Positions 1 to 6,564 of a DNA stretch of 7,531 nt are shown piece after piece (the stretch's first letter is position 1; every line of letters begins with the position of its first letter). The stretch covers positions 1-7,531 of the forward strand of contig JAKSQG010000087.1 of NCBI GenBank assembly GCA_024404275.1, read 5' to 3'. The notes beneath the pieces are model-generated. The model was not told where the DNA came from and made no database searches. It saw only the letters and a program-made list of their open reading frames with translations. The DNA is from Clostridia bacterium. GTDB taxonomy: Bacteria > Bacillota > Clostridia > Christensenellales > Aristaeellaceae. Position numbers and translations under genes: made by a program.

Positions 1-6
1 TTTTCC

Positions 7-11
7 GGAGG
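7..11 (+). promoter_or_regulatory. Ribosome binding site of the C26 hydrolase gene
   Basis: GGAGG lies 5 nt before the ATG at base 17. It supports that ATG as the true start. The promoter, if the gene has its own, lies upstream of the window. Confidence 0.85.
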
Positions 12-16
12 TTGCC

Positions 17-718
17 ATGCCGCTGATTGCTTTGACGCCATGCTGGGATACCCAGAATGAACATCTTTATGTGCCCAATGATTATGTAACTGCCGTGCAG
101 GCGGCGGGCGGCGCGCCTGTGGTATGCTCTTTTACAGATTCGCAGGAGATGGCCGATGAAATGATGGCGCATGCCGACGCGCTGCTGCTGACGGGCGGCG
201 CTGATGTGGACCCGGCTGTATACCATGAGGAGATGCTGCCCATCTGCGGTGAGCTGGCGCCCATGCGTGACAAGCTGGAGCCGATGCTCATCCGCGCCGC
301 GCTGAAGCACAACCGCCCCATTCTGGGCATTTGCCGCGGACTGCAGATCGTCAATGCCACACTGGGCGGCACGCTGTATCAGGATATTGCCGAACAGTAC
401 GGCAAGCAGGTGCTGCATCCCCGCAGTGACCGTCCCCGTGACGGCGTGCATAACATGAGCATTGCCGCCGGCTCCATGCTGGAAGCGGCGTACGGCTGCC
501 GCGAGGTCATGGTCAACAGCCGCCATCATCAGGCCTGCAAGGTGCCCGCACCCTGTCTGAAGGTGGTGGGTATCGCCGAGGACGGCTTGGTCGAAGGCCT
601 TGAAAGCACCTCCGGTACGCCCATCCTTTGCGTGCAGTGGCATCCCGAATCCATGCGGGCGGCCATCCCCGTGCACATGGCGGTGTTCAACTGGATCGTC
701 CGTGAGGCTTCCCGATGA
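17..718 (+). CDS. Gamma-glutamyl-gamma-aminobutyrate hydrolase family protein (peptidase C26, class I glutamine amidotransferase-like)
   Basis: Predicted cytoplasmic hydrolase of gamma-glutamyl amide bonds, of the PuuD / C26 type. The 233-residue product is close to the usual family length of about 240-250. Visible landmarks are the N-terminal ITP-like strand and Y-V-x-A-V-x-x-A-G-G-x-P-V segment (residues 23-35), LLLTGGADVDP (56-66), the nucleophile elbow GICRGLQ with Cys106 (104-110), the GGTLYQD segment (117-123), the NSRHHQ segment (167-172), and QWHPE with His209 and Glu211 (207-211). The Cys-His-Glu triad is therefore complete. The start is set by GGAGG 5 nt upstream and by the family-like N-terminus. 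The stop TGA overlaps the ATG of the following phosphoesterase gene, so the two are probably translationally coupled. The true substrate (gamma-Glu-GABA, folate polyglutamate or another gamma-glutamyl compound) cannot be read from sequence; no putrescine-pathway genes are nearby. Confidence 0.93.
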   Translation: MPLIALTPCWDTQNEHLYVPNDYVTAVQAAGGAPVVCSFTDSQEMADEMMAHADALLLTGGADVDPAVYHEEMLPICGELAPMRDKLEPMLIRAALKHNRPILGICRGLQIVNATLGGTLYQDIAEQYGKQVLHPRSDRPRDGVHNMSIAAGSMLEAAYGCREVMVNSRHHQACKVPAPCLKVVGIAEDGLVEGLESTSGTPILCVQWHPESMRAAIPVHMAVFNWIVREASR

Positions 719-1416
719 ACCGTGTGGCCCTGATTGCCGATCTGCATGGCAATCTGCCCGCGTTGGAGGCATTGGAGCAGGACCTGAACCGCAGAGGGCT
801 CAGGGAGATCTGGTGCCTCGGCGACATTGTGGGCAAGGGACCCTCCTCCCCCGAGACCTTTGACTGGGCGATGGCGCACTGCTCCGTCGTGCTGCGCGGC
901 AACTGGGATGAAGGCATCGGAAGAAAGCTGTTCCCTGCCGATCAGTTCTATTATGATCAGCTGGGACCCGAACGCATGAAGAAACTGATCGAACTGCCGC
1001 AGGAGCATCACACCGTCATCGGCGGCAAACGGGTGCGCCTGCTGCACGGACGTCCCATCATGCCGTCCCTTGTCTCCGCTCACGATTCCATCGACAAGCT
1101 GATGTGGCTGTTCAGACCCGATTTTGACATCGTGGGCTATGCGGATATTCACCATCCCGAGCTGCGGCCTTTCCGCGACGGAAAGATCATTTTCAGCATT
1201 GGCAGTGTCGGCAATTCGCTGAGCTCGCTGCCCTGCGTGCAGTACAGCATACTGAGTTGGGAAGAAAACGGGGCGGCGGATATTACTTACTGCTTCGTGC
1301 CCTATGACAATGCCCGTGCTGTCCGCGATGCCGAAGCTGTTGAACTGCCCCGCAGGGACGCCTGGAGTCCGGACGTGAACACAGGGGTGTATGGACGAGC
1401 CAAAAAACAGTCATAA
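715..1416 (+). CDS. Metallophosphoesterase (calcineurin-like, YfcE/MJ0936-type fold)
   Basis: Predicted metal-dependent phosphoesterase, cytoplasmic, 233 residues. Motifs in order are the metal ligands D9-L-H11 in ADLHGN, GD at 36-37 in LGDIVGKGP, GNWDE at 62-66 (the family form is GNH[DE], so His is Trp64 here), and LLHGRP at 109-114 with His111. Next comes GYADIHHPEL at 141-150 where the family normally has GHTH, followed by a recognisable IGSVGNS (162-168). Loss of the canonical GHxH histidines is unusual. Asp144, His146 or His147 might substitute as ligands, or the metal site may be altered. The ATG overlaps the stop of the upstream hydrolase gene (ATGA), with GAGG 7 nt before the start at 704-707. 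This suggests coupled translation and perhaps linked function. The last 25 or so residues look like a family-unrelated tail. The substrate is unknown. Confidence 0.88.
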   Translation: MNRVALIADLHGNLPALEALEQDLNRRGLREIWCLGDIVGKGPSSPETFDWAMAHCSVVLRGNWDEGIGRKLFPADQFYYDQLGPERMKKLIELPQEHHTVIGGKRVRLLHGRPIMPSLVSAHDSIDKLMWLFRPDFDIVGYADIHHPELRPFRDGKIIFSIGSVGNSLSSLPCVQYSILSWEENGAADITYCFVPYDNARAVRDAEAVELPRRDAWSPDVNTGVYGRAKKQS

Positions 1417-1425
1417 AAGCAAATG

Positions 1426-1459
1426 AAACGCCTTTCGCATGATGCGAAAGGCGTTTTTG
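1426..1459 (+). terminator. Rho-independent terminator between convergent genes
   Basis: The arms 1426-1439 and 1443-1456 are perfectly complementary, giving a 14-bp stem with a 3-nt loop (TGA) that is GC-rich in the middle. On the plus strand it is followed by GTTTTTGT, so it is a strong terminator for the phosphoesterase unit. It lies 5 bp past the stop of the convergent DUF4349 gene. It may act on that transcript too, although the minus-strand T-run is interrupted (TTTCATTTGCTTTTA). Confidence 0.92.
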
Positions 1460-1461
1460 TA

Positions 1462-2430
1462 TTACTCCTGAGGAGTAGTGTTTTTCCTTTCCTTATTGAT
1501 ACGCTTTGCACGGCGCGCCTTGAACAACCGCACGATACCGTAACCGGCTCCGCCGAGAATGACCGCCCACGGCACTGCCGCCACGATGAAAATCACAAAG
1601 GCTTCCAGCATTTCACCCACTGCACCGAAGGAAGCGGCGACTGCCTCGCCGATGCGTTCAAAGAGCGAAGGCGTTTTTTCTTCCGTGCCGCTGTTGTCGG
1701 ACAATTCACGCAGCGTGATGTAAACATAACTGTTCTGCACTTTACTGTCGTAGCCATTCAGCCGTCCCTGATAGGAATCGATCAGGTACTGCGTTTCGCT
1801 GACGGCTGCTTCCAGCTCGATCAGGTCAGCGATGTCCTGTGCCTGCGCCATCAGGGCGGTCAGCCGCTCCAGCTTGGCACGCTGGGTATTGAGGCGGGTC
1901 TGGATATCCTGATAGCTTTCGCTCACATCATCGCTGCTCTCGCTGTAGGAGGAGACCGTGCCGATCTTGCCGGCGCCGCTCAGAAAAGCATCCAGATTCT
2001 GGGAAGGTACACGCAGTGTCAGGCTGGTGCGGCGCATGGATTCCTTACCATCGCCGGAAACGCTGACCGATTCAAAATAGCCGCCGTTTTCCGCCATCAG
2101 CGCCCTGAGCGCTTCATAATCCGCGTCATACTGACGGGTCTTGATGGTCATGTTGACCGTGCGGATGATCTTGGCCGTCGAGGTGACCGGATCACCCGAT
2201 GTCATCTGGACATCCTCCGCAACCTCAAACAACGTGGTGGGCGCGCTGTAGCCCGATGCAAGCCCCGAAAAGGCCATCGTGTCACTTGTCTCATAAGCGT
2301 TTCTGGAGTTGGTGGACGATTTACCCGCAGTGCCGCTCTTTCCGTTCTCATAGATTGCCGCAGTTCCCGCGACGACGATCACCGCCGCTGCCGCAATGCA
2401 AAGCCATCTGGTCAGTTTCTTCTTGTTCAT
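1462..2430 (-). CDS. DUF4349 domain-containing membrane-anchored protein
   Basis: A 322-residue predicted cell-envelope protein. The N-terminus has a basic K3-R8 stretch and a hydrophobic segment at about 9-26, read as an uncleaved anchor or signal peptide; no lipobox is seen. A low-complexity Ser/Thr/Gly-rich linker (about 30-85) follows. The DUF4349 domain covers about 86-245 and includes KIIRTVNMTI, ENGGYFESVSV, a TLRVPSQNLDAFL segment, the DVSESYQDIQTRL segment, a helical and probably coiled-coil stretch, and a closing SYVYITL strand. A second transmembrane helix lies at about 278-302 with a very basic tail (KARRAKRINKERK). This predicts an extracytoplasmic domain between two membrane segments. 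The ATG at 2430 was chosen over a TTG 28 codons upstream because GGAGG sits 8 nt before it and the longer form would overlap the rarA terminator. The domain's function is not established. No sigma or anti-sigma partner is visible. Confidence 0.9.
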   Translation of the reverse strand: MNKKKLTRWLCIAAAAVIVVAGTAAIYENGKSGTAGKSSTNSRNAYETSDTMAFSGLASGYSAPTTLFEVAEDVQMTSGDPVTSTAKIIRTVNMTIKTRQYDADYEALRALMAENGGYFESVSVSGDGKESMRRTSLTLRVPSQNLDAFLSGAGKIGTVSSYSESSDDVSESYQDIQTRLNTQRAKLERLTALMAQAQDIADLIELEAAVSETQYLIDSYQGRLNGYDSKVQNSYVYITLRELSDNSGTEEKTPSLFERIGEAVAASFGAVGEMLEAFVIFIVAAVPWAVILGGAGYGIVRLFKARRAKRINKERKNTTPQE

Positions 2431-2438
2431 GTCTGATT

Positions 2439-2443
2439 CCTCC
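2439..2443 (-). promoter_or_regulatory. Ribosome binding site fixing the DUF4349 start
   Basis: GGAGG on the minus strand lies 8 nt before the ATG at 2430. It decides between this start and the upstream in-frame TTG at 2514. No convincing -35/-10 pair was found between 2431 and 2517. A GATACT at 2446-2451 is too close to the ribosome binding site to be trusted as a -10. Confidence 0.8.
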
Positions 2444-2510
2444 GTAGTATCCTTTTGACCATACAACGAACCGAAAGCGGTGTTTATTGCACCTTTGACA
2501 GATTTTTCAC

Positions 2511-2547
2511 ACAAAAAAGCACAGCGGGATCGGATTCCTGCTGTGCT
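2511..2547 (-). terminator. Rho-independent terminator of the sortase-to-rarA operon
   Basis: Read on the minus strand, AGCACAGC (2547-2540) pairs with GCTGTGCT (2525-2518). After one A-C mismatch, three more pairs (GGA/TCC) surround a 6-nt loop. The run TTTTTTGTG follows (2518-2510). It begins 14 bp after the rarA stop and sits just upstream of the DUF4349 gene, separating the two transcripts. Confidence 0.88.
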
Positions 2548-2561
2548 GTAAATACAGGTGT

Positions 2562-3857
2562 TCAGCGGCTTTTATGTGTTTTAATGCGTGCTTCGCCGCC
2601 CTGATCACTCGGCACATAGTACACGTGATCACGGACCTCATCGGGCAGATACTGCTGCTCCACCCAATGCCCGGGAAAATCATGCGGATACAGATAGCCC
2701 TTGCCGCTTTCCACCCTCTCCGCACCCGCGTAATGGGTATCGCGAAGCGGCACGGGGACATCGCCGGTTGCCTTCTGTGCATCCGCCATGGCGGCATCAA
2801 TGGCACAGACAACGCTGTTGCTCTTGGGGCTTTCACAGACGGCGATGATCGCCTGAGCAATGGAGAGCCGTGCCTCGGGCATGCCCACCAGCTCCAGTGC
2901 TTCGCCCGCCGCCACCGCCTGCAGCATCGCCGCCGGATTGGCAAGACCCACATCCTCGCTGGCGTGGGCAATCACACGCCGCACGATCAACCGCGGATCG
3001 ACCCCTGCATAAATCAGTCTGGCAAACCAGAACAGGGCGGCATCGCTGTCCGAGCCGCGAAGGCTTTTGCAAAAGGCCGACAGCATATCATAATACAGAC
3101 TGTCATCACAGCGGATGACGGGCTTCTGGATGCTTTCCTCCGCCGTTTCAAGCGTGATGCGGATGCCGTTTCTGCCCGTGGGCGTGGTCAGTGCCGCCAG
3201 TTCGAGGGCATTGAGTGCCATACGGACATCGCCGTTGGAAACGTTGACAAAATGCTGCAGGGCATCTTCATCCAGCTGCACGTTCATTTCACCCAGTCCG
3301 CGTTCGGTATCCTTCAGGGCGGATAGCAGAATGGACCGCATGTTTTCCTGCGTCAGGGGACGGAAGGCAAACAGCCTGCAGCGGCTGACAATAGCGGGCG
3401 TCATGGCCACCATGGGGTTTTCGGTGGTGGAACCGATAAAGCGGATGATGCCTTCCTCGATGGCGGGCAGCACGCTGTCGGACTGCGCCTTGCTCCAACG
3501 GTGGCACTCATCCAGCAAAAGATACGTCGCCTGCCCGTACAGGGCACGTCTTTCCCTGGCTTCCTACAGCACCTTGCGCACATCCGCGACGCCGGAAGTA
3601 ACGGCGTTGAGCCGTACAAAGGCCGAACGCGTCTGCGCGGCGATGACATGCGCCAACGTTGTCTTGCCGCAGCCGGGAGGCCCCCAGAAGATGCTGCTGG
3701 TCAGCCTGTCCGCCTCCACGGCGCGGCGAAGCAGTTTGCCCGGAGCCAGCAGGTGCTCCTGACCGAAAAACTCGTTCAGGTTGCGGGCACGCATACGCTC
3801 TGCCAAAGGAGTGTTTTTTTTGATGTTATCCTGTTCCAGTGCGTCCAGTAAACTCAT
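2562..3857 (-). pseudogene. rarA: Replication-associated recombination protein A (RarA/MgsA AAA+ ATPase) interrupted by an in-frame TAG
   Basis: The family is a tetrameric AAA+ ATPase acting at stalled replication forks, related to clamp-loader subunits and yeast Mgs1. The frame spans 432 codons, normal for RarA, but codon 98 is TAG (3566-3564). Before it are the N-terminal PLAERMR and FFGQEHLL segments and Walker A GPPGCGKTT (residues 59-67). After it, in the same frame, come EARERR, Walker B LLLDECHR (113-120), sensor 1 FIGSTTENP, the SRCRLF arginine-finger region, and the MgsA C-terminal region. That region includes ASEDVGLANP, GKGYLYPHDFPG and a WVEQQYLPDE segment. No other stop or frameshift is present. 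Homologues have a polar or acidic residue here, so GAG or CAG changed to TAG is the simplest reading. A 97-residue fragment lacking Walker B should be inactive. The ATG overlaps the upstream nitroreductase stop (ATGA). A sequencing error or amber readthrough remain alternatives. Confidence 0.9.
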
Positions 3858-4621
3858 GATTCATCCTCAACGGTCAAGTGCGCCACACAGCCGTTCTTGC
3901 CCCATGTCCACAGGTGGTTGCGGCTGCCGACAGCGCATTCCATATGCAGCATGGCAATGCCGTCATCCACCATGTGCCGCTTGGAATCATTGAGACGCAG
4001 GGTATGGTGACCGTAATTCATGTGCCAAGGCTGGGCGTTGACCGCAGAGGGGGCCACACGCACCGCCTCCGCCGCCTGATAAGCCCAGTTGGGCCACTGT
4101 TCGGGCGGTGTGCCGCACATACGCTGCAGCGGATGACGCTTGCGGATGGGCGCATCGGGGTTTTCAGGCACACCCACGGCAATGACGGCCACGATCTTTT
4201 CCCCCGCTTCGCACAGCGGTCTGACCTTTGCCTTTTTGTAGGTACCGGCCACCCAGCACGTCGCCAGACCCATGGCCGCGGCTTCCAGCACAAAGGCTTC
4301 ACCGCTGATGCCTGCGTACAGCGCACCAAACGGATCGTTCTTTTTTCTCAGAACGACCGCGCATTTGCCGGTGCCGTCAATGCGTCCCACAAACGGCAGA
4401 CCCGAGAAAAAGCCCTTGGGGCAATCCATCAGGGTGATGCGGGTGCCGGGCAAGGATACCGCCGCCGCTGTGATTGCCAGCGCAGCCACCTGATCCTCAT
4501 CGGGAGAGGAAGCATAGGCACGGCAGCTGCAGCGGTGCTTCAAGGACTGCATCCAGCGCTCCCGCTGCTCCGGTGTGAAAAAACCGTTCAGCAGGCAGCT
4601 GTCATCATTCTTTGATCTCAT
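3854..4621 (-). CDS. Nitroreductase family protein (TM1586-like, FMN-dependent)
   Basis: A 255-residue predicted flavoprotein oxidoreductase, cytoplasmic, likely FMN- and NAD(P)H-dependent by family. Near the N-terminus HRCSCRAY (29-36) resembles the RRSxRxY FMN-phosphate motif. The middle contains GEAFVLEAAAMGLATCWVAG, the usual helix and strand of nitroreductases, and a VAVIAVGVPEN strand. A second nitroreductase-like signature, AVRVAPSAVNAQPWH, lies in the C-terminal third, where single-domain enzymes carry it near the N-terminus. This split order is the reason for assigning the TM1586-type putative nitroreductase family. The start ATG at 4621 has GGAAGAG about 8 nt upstream and overlaps the end of the DUF4886 gene by 17 bp. 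The stop overlaps the rarA start. The substrate is unknown. Confidence 0.85.
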   Translation of the reverse strand: MRSKNDDSCLLNGFFTPEQRERWMQSLKHRCSCRAYASSPDEDQVAALAITAAAVSLPGTRITLMDCPKGFFSGLPFVGRIDGTGKCAVVLRKKNDPFGALYAGISGEAFVLEAAAMGLATCWVAGTYKKAKVRPLCEAGEKIVAVIAVGVPENPDAPIRKRHPLQRMCGTPPEQWPNWAYQAAEAVRVAPSAVNAQPWHMNYGHHTLRLNDSKRHMVDDGIAMLHMECAVGSRNHLWTWGKNGCVAHLTVEDES

Positions 4622-5348
4622 AACCGTTCTCTTCCAAAATTTCCAGGGCTGTTCTGCGGGTCAGCAGCAGCTCTTCTTCTGTCACTTCTTCATCAAAATC
4701 GCGGTAAGCATCGCTCTTGAGCTTTTTGCCGGTCAGCGTCATGTACCACAGGCAGCCCAGCATATAGCGGGTACGGCCCTTGTTGGCATGGAAGCCGTCA
4801 CGATAAACATCGGCACCGATGTGCGTGTACAGACGCGCCATGGCTTTGCCGGAGGGGATCACCAGATCAAAACGCTCTTCCGCCGCCGCTTTTTCGTAGC
4901 AGTTAATGACCGCGGGCAGCATCTCCTCGGGAGTCTCAAAGGGCGTCAGGCCAAAGCGGGTGCAGCCGTGGGCGAAGGTCCACGTCATGTTCAGCACCAG
5001 ACGGGCGGGCGGGCACAGGCGCCTTACATAGGCGCACAATTCGTGCAGATAGGGCTGGTAGGTATCATATTCACCCGACTTGGGGCTGCACTGCTGCAGC
5101 ACCACGGCATCCCATTCGTCCAGCAGCAGCCCCTGCTTGAGCGACACCTTGAGCATGGTGCTGATGCCGTTGATTTCATAATCATAGACCGCGGCTTCGG
5201 AGAGCATATTGCGGTAATGGCGGTACAGGCTGCAGCCGCCAATGTACAGATTGACGATGGTGATCTCATTTTTTTCGGCACGGCTGATGCCGTTCAGATA
5301 CCGTGCGCTGTCTGTGCCGAAGCTGTTGCCGATGATCAGTACCTTCAT
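4605..5348 (-). CDS. DUF4886 domain-containing protein (SGNH-hydrolase-like)
   Basis: A 247-residue protein with the layout of the DUF4886 family, which resembles SGNH/GDSL hydrolases. The N-terminal VLIIGNSFGTD (3-13) corresponds to block I with Ser9 as candidate nucleophile. GGCSL (37-41) corresponds to the glycine block. VVLQQCSPKSG (82-92) corresponds to block III. DGFHANKG (184-191), with Asp184 and His187, corresponds to the DxxH block. No signal peptide or membrane segment is seen, so a cytoplasmic enzyme is more likely than an exported one. Known relatives suggest ester hydrolysis or deacetylation of carbohydrates, but this is inference. The gene follows the sortase stop by 21 bp, with AAAGGAAG about 10 nt before the ATG and an AT-rich spacer. 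Its 3' end overlaps the nitroreductase gene, so it sits inside a tight operon. Confidence 0.85.
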   Translation of the reverse strand: MKVLIIGNSFGTDSARYLNGISRAEKNEITIVNLYIGGCSLYRHYRNMLSEAAVYDYEINGISTMLKVSLKQGLLLDEWDAVVLQQCSPKSGEYDTYQPYLHELCAYVRRLCPPARLVLNMTWTFAHGCTRFGLTPFETPEEMLPAVINCYEKAAAEERFDLVIPSGKAMARLYTHIGADVYRDGFHANKGRTRYMLGCLWYMTLTGKKLKSDAYRDFDEEVTEEELLLTRRTALEILEENGYEIKE

Positions 5349-5369
5349 TATAAATATACTTCCTTTCCG

Positions 5370-6362
5370 TTATCGTGTTGTATGCTGAATGCTGTATTGC
5401 AGCGTGGATTCGCTTTCGTTGTCTCTGATCCGCCGGGCCGCCACGAGCAGCCGGGTGTTGTCATCGCCCGTGCAGGTGACCAGTACCAGCAGTTGATCCC
5501 CGGCGGTGACCTCCACCGCCTGCGGATGCTCGGACAGGCTGCAGAGCTGACGTATGGCGCTTTCCCTGCGGGCGGTATTTGGGCTGTTCAGATCATAAAT
5601 GTTCAGATATTTCAGGCTGCCGTTCAGCAGACTGATGGTGGACACGGCAAAGATGACGTACCGCCCATCCTCATAGAGGGTATTGCAGGTGACAAAGGGG
5701 TTCTGCCGGTAGAAGTTCAGCTGCCGATAGCGGTGCAGCCAACCAAACATGGCTTCGGTCTTCATGTTATGACCGAAAATGATCAGCGCGTCGGGACGCT
5801 TTTCCAGCAGACAGGATTCATCCAGAAAGAGTGCGCCGTTATCGTTGCGATGACCGAGATAATCACGGGTCAGATAGTAACTGTTGTTGCGCTGCACCAC
5901 AGCCTGGTCCAGATGCCCTTCCACGCTCAGCCAGGCCACGATATCCTTGTTGGTCTTCTGAAGCTTTTTGAAGGTTTCTGAAACCTTGAGTGTGGGATTC
6001 CGGAGATACGCCGGGGCAGTGGTGGGCATGGGCGGCACGGCAGTCGCCTGCAGCCGGGGCTCTGCCTTTGTCGGCGCGGCAGTGGGCTGCGGCGAGGCAG
6101 CAGCGGCCTGCGGCTCTTCGGTGCTGTAATAGATGGCCTTCAACGCTTCCGCCTGACGGCGGCTTTGCGCCTGCCAGACAAAATAGCGGATCAGCAGAAA
6201 AGCGCTGACAATAGCAACAACCGCGAGCAGAAGCATAAAAATGCGCCGCAGCAGCTCCTTCGGTTGTTTTGAAGAAGGCGGCTGAGCCTGCGGTACCTCG
6301 GACACCCTGTACCCGTTCATGGTATAGCGGCCCGACCCGTATCGTTTTCTTCTTCCGCCCAT
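5370..6362 (-). CDS. Class B sortase
   Basis: A predicted membrane-bound cysteine transpeptidase that attaches surface proteins to peptidoglycan or polymerises them. Its 330 residues comprise a basic N-terminus (GGRRKRYGSGR), one transmembrane helix at about 41-60, and a Pro/Ala/Thr-rich spacer at about 82-120. The sortase domain runs from about 125 onward. Class B features are FKKLQKTNKDIVAWLSVEG (131-149), AVVQRNNSYYLTRDYLG, GALFLDES (176-183), catalytic His198 in IIFGHNMK, MFGWLHRY (205-212), catalytic Cys297 in LVTCTGD, and Arg304 in NTRLLVAARR. All three catalytic residues are present. The N-in, C-out orientation fits an N-terminal signal anchor. Met1 has AGGG 6 nt upstream; Met15 is a possible later start. 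It heads the minus-strand operon, downstream of a good promoter. No protein with a sorting signal is encoded in the window, so the substrate is elsewhere. Confidence 0.93.
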   Translation of the reverse strand: MGGRRKRYGSGRYTMNGYRVSEVPQAQPPSSKQPKELLRRIFMLLLAVVAIVSAFLLIRYFVWQAQSRRQAEALKAIYYSTEEPQAAAASPQPTAAPTKAEPRLQATAVPPMPTTAPAYLRNPTLKVSETFKKLQKTNKDIVAWLSVEGHLDQAVVQRNNSYYLTRDYLGHRNDNGALFLDESCLLEKRPDALIIFGHNMKTEAMFGWLHRYRQLNFYRQNPFVTCNTLYEDGRYVIFAVSTISLLNGSLKYLNIYDLNSPNTARRESAIRQLCSLSEHPQAVEVTAGDQLLVLVTCTGDDNTRLLVAARRIRDNESESTLQYSIQHTTR

Positions 6363-6400
6363 CCTTTGCCCTGTGCCTTTCTGTCAGACATTCATTCTAT

Positions 6401-6429
6401 AGTATACCACGCTTTTTTTTCTATGCAAA
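6401..6429 (-). promoter_or_regulatory. Predicted sigma-A-type promoter of the sortase operon
   Basis: On the minus strand TTTGCA (6429-6424) is followed after 17 nt by TATACT (6406-6401), giving a transcription start near 6394, about 30 nt before the sortase ATG. The -10 matches the consensus at 5 of 6 positions and the -35 at 4 of 6. The surrounding AT-rich DNA and the absence of any other candidate near the gene support it. Confidence 0.65.
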
Positions 6430-6465
6430 CACTTTTCTCTTTCCGTTCAAATACAGCAAAAATAC

Positions 6466-6493
6466 TTGACCGCAGACACAACATGACTATAAT
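6466..6493 (+). promoter_or_regulatory. Predicted sigma-A-type promoter of the ATP-grasp gene
   Basis: TTGACC (6466-6471) is followed after 16 nt by a perfect TATAAT (6488-6493). Transcription would start near 6500, leaving a leader of about 65 nt before the GTG start. It is divergent from the sortase promoter, with the two -35 boxes 36 bp apart. Confidence 0.85.
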
Positions 6494-6503
6494 AAAAAAA
6501 CAG

Positions 6504-6526
6504 ACAAAGAAGTCCGTTTTCTTTGT
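6504..6526 (+). promoter_or_regulatory. Inverted repeat in the 5' leader of the ATP-grasp gene
   Basis: ACAAAGAA (6504-6511) is the exact reverse complement of TTCTTTGT (6519-6526), with a 7-nt loop. It falls within a few bases of the predicted transcription start and is followed by the T-rich TATATTTATTTTTT. The stem has only two GC pairs, so it is weak. It could be an operator, an mRNA-end hairpin or chance. Confidence 0.3.
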
Positions 6527-6552
6527 TATATTTATTTTTTAACGGTATAGAT

Positions 6553-6558
6553 GGAGGG
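6553..6558 (+). promoter_or_regulatory. Ribosome binding site deciding the ATP-grasp start
   Basis: GGAGGG directly abuts an in-frame ATG at 6559, too close for initiation, but lies 6 nt before an in-frame GTG at 6565. The GTG is therefore the better start. An ATG at 6551 opens only a three-codon frame that contains this site. Confidence 0.7.
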
Positions 6559-6564
6559 ATGACC

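Noticed and set aside
1423..2436. A 337-codon open frame on the plus strand
   Set aside because: It is antisense to the DUF4349 gene, starts inside the terminator hairpin and has no ribosome binding site or family resemblance.
2494..2499. TTGACA on the plus strand as a -35 box
   Set aside because: No -10 element occurs at 15-19 nt downstream, and no plus-strand gene follows.
2431..2514. N-terminal extension of the DUF4349 protein from a TTG at 2514
   Set aside because: The extension overlaps the rarA terminator and lacks a ribosome binding site, whereas the ATG at 2430 has GGAGG at good spacing and gives a proper membrane anchor.
2562..3518. A shorter RarA protein restarted after the amber codon
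   Set aside because: The only start is a TTG inside Walker B with no proper ribosome binding site, and the product would lack Walker A. It is better described as the 3' part of an interrupted gene.
4575..5981. A 468-codon open frame on the plus strand
   Set aside because: It runs antisense across the DUF4886 gene and into the nitroreductase and sortase genes, which all have clear family motifs. Its product shows no recognisable domain.
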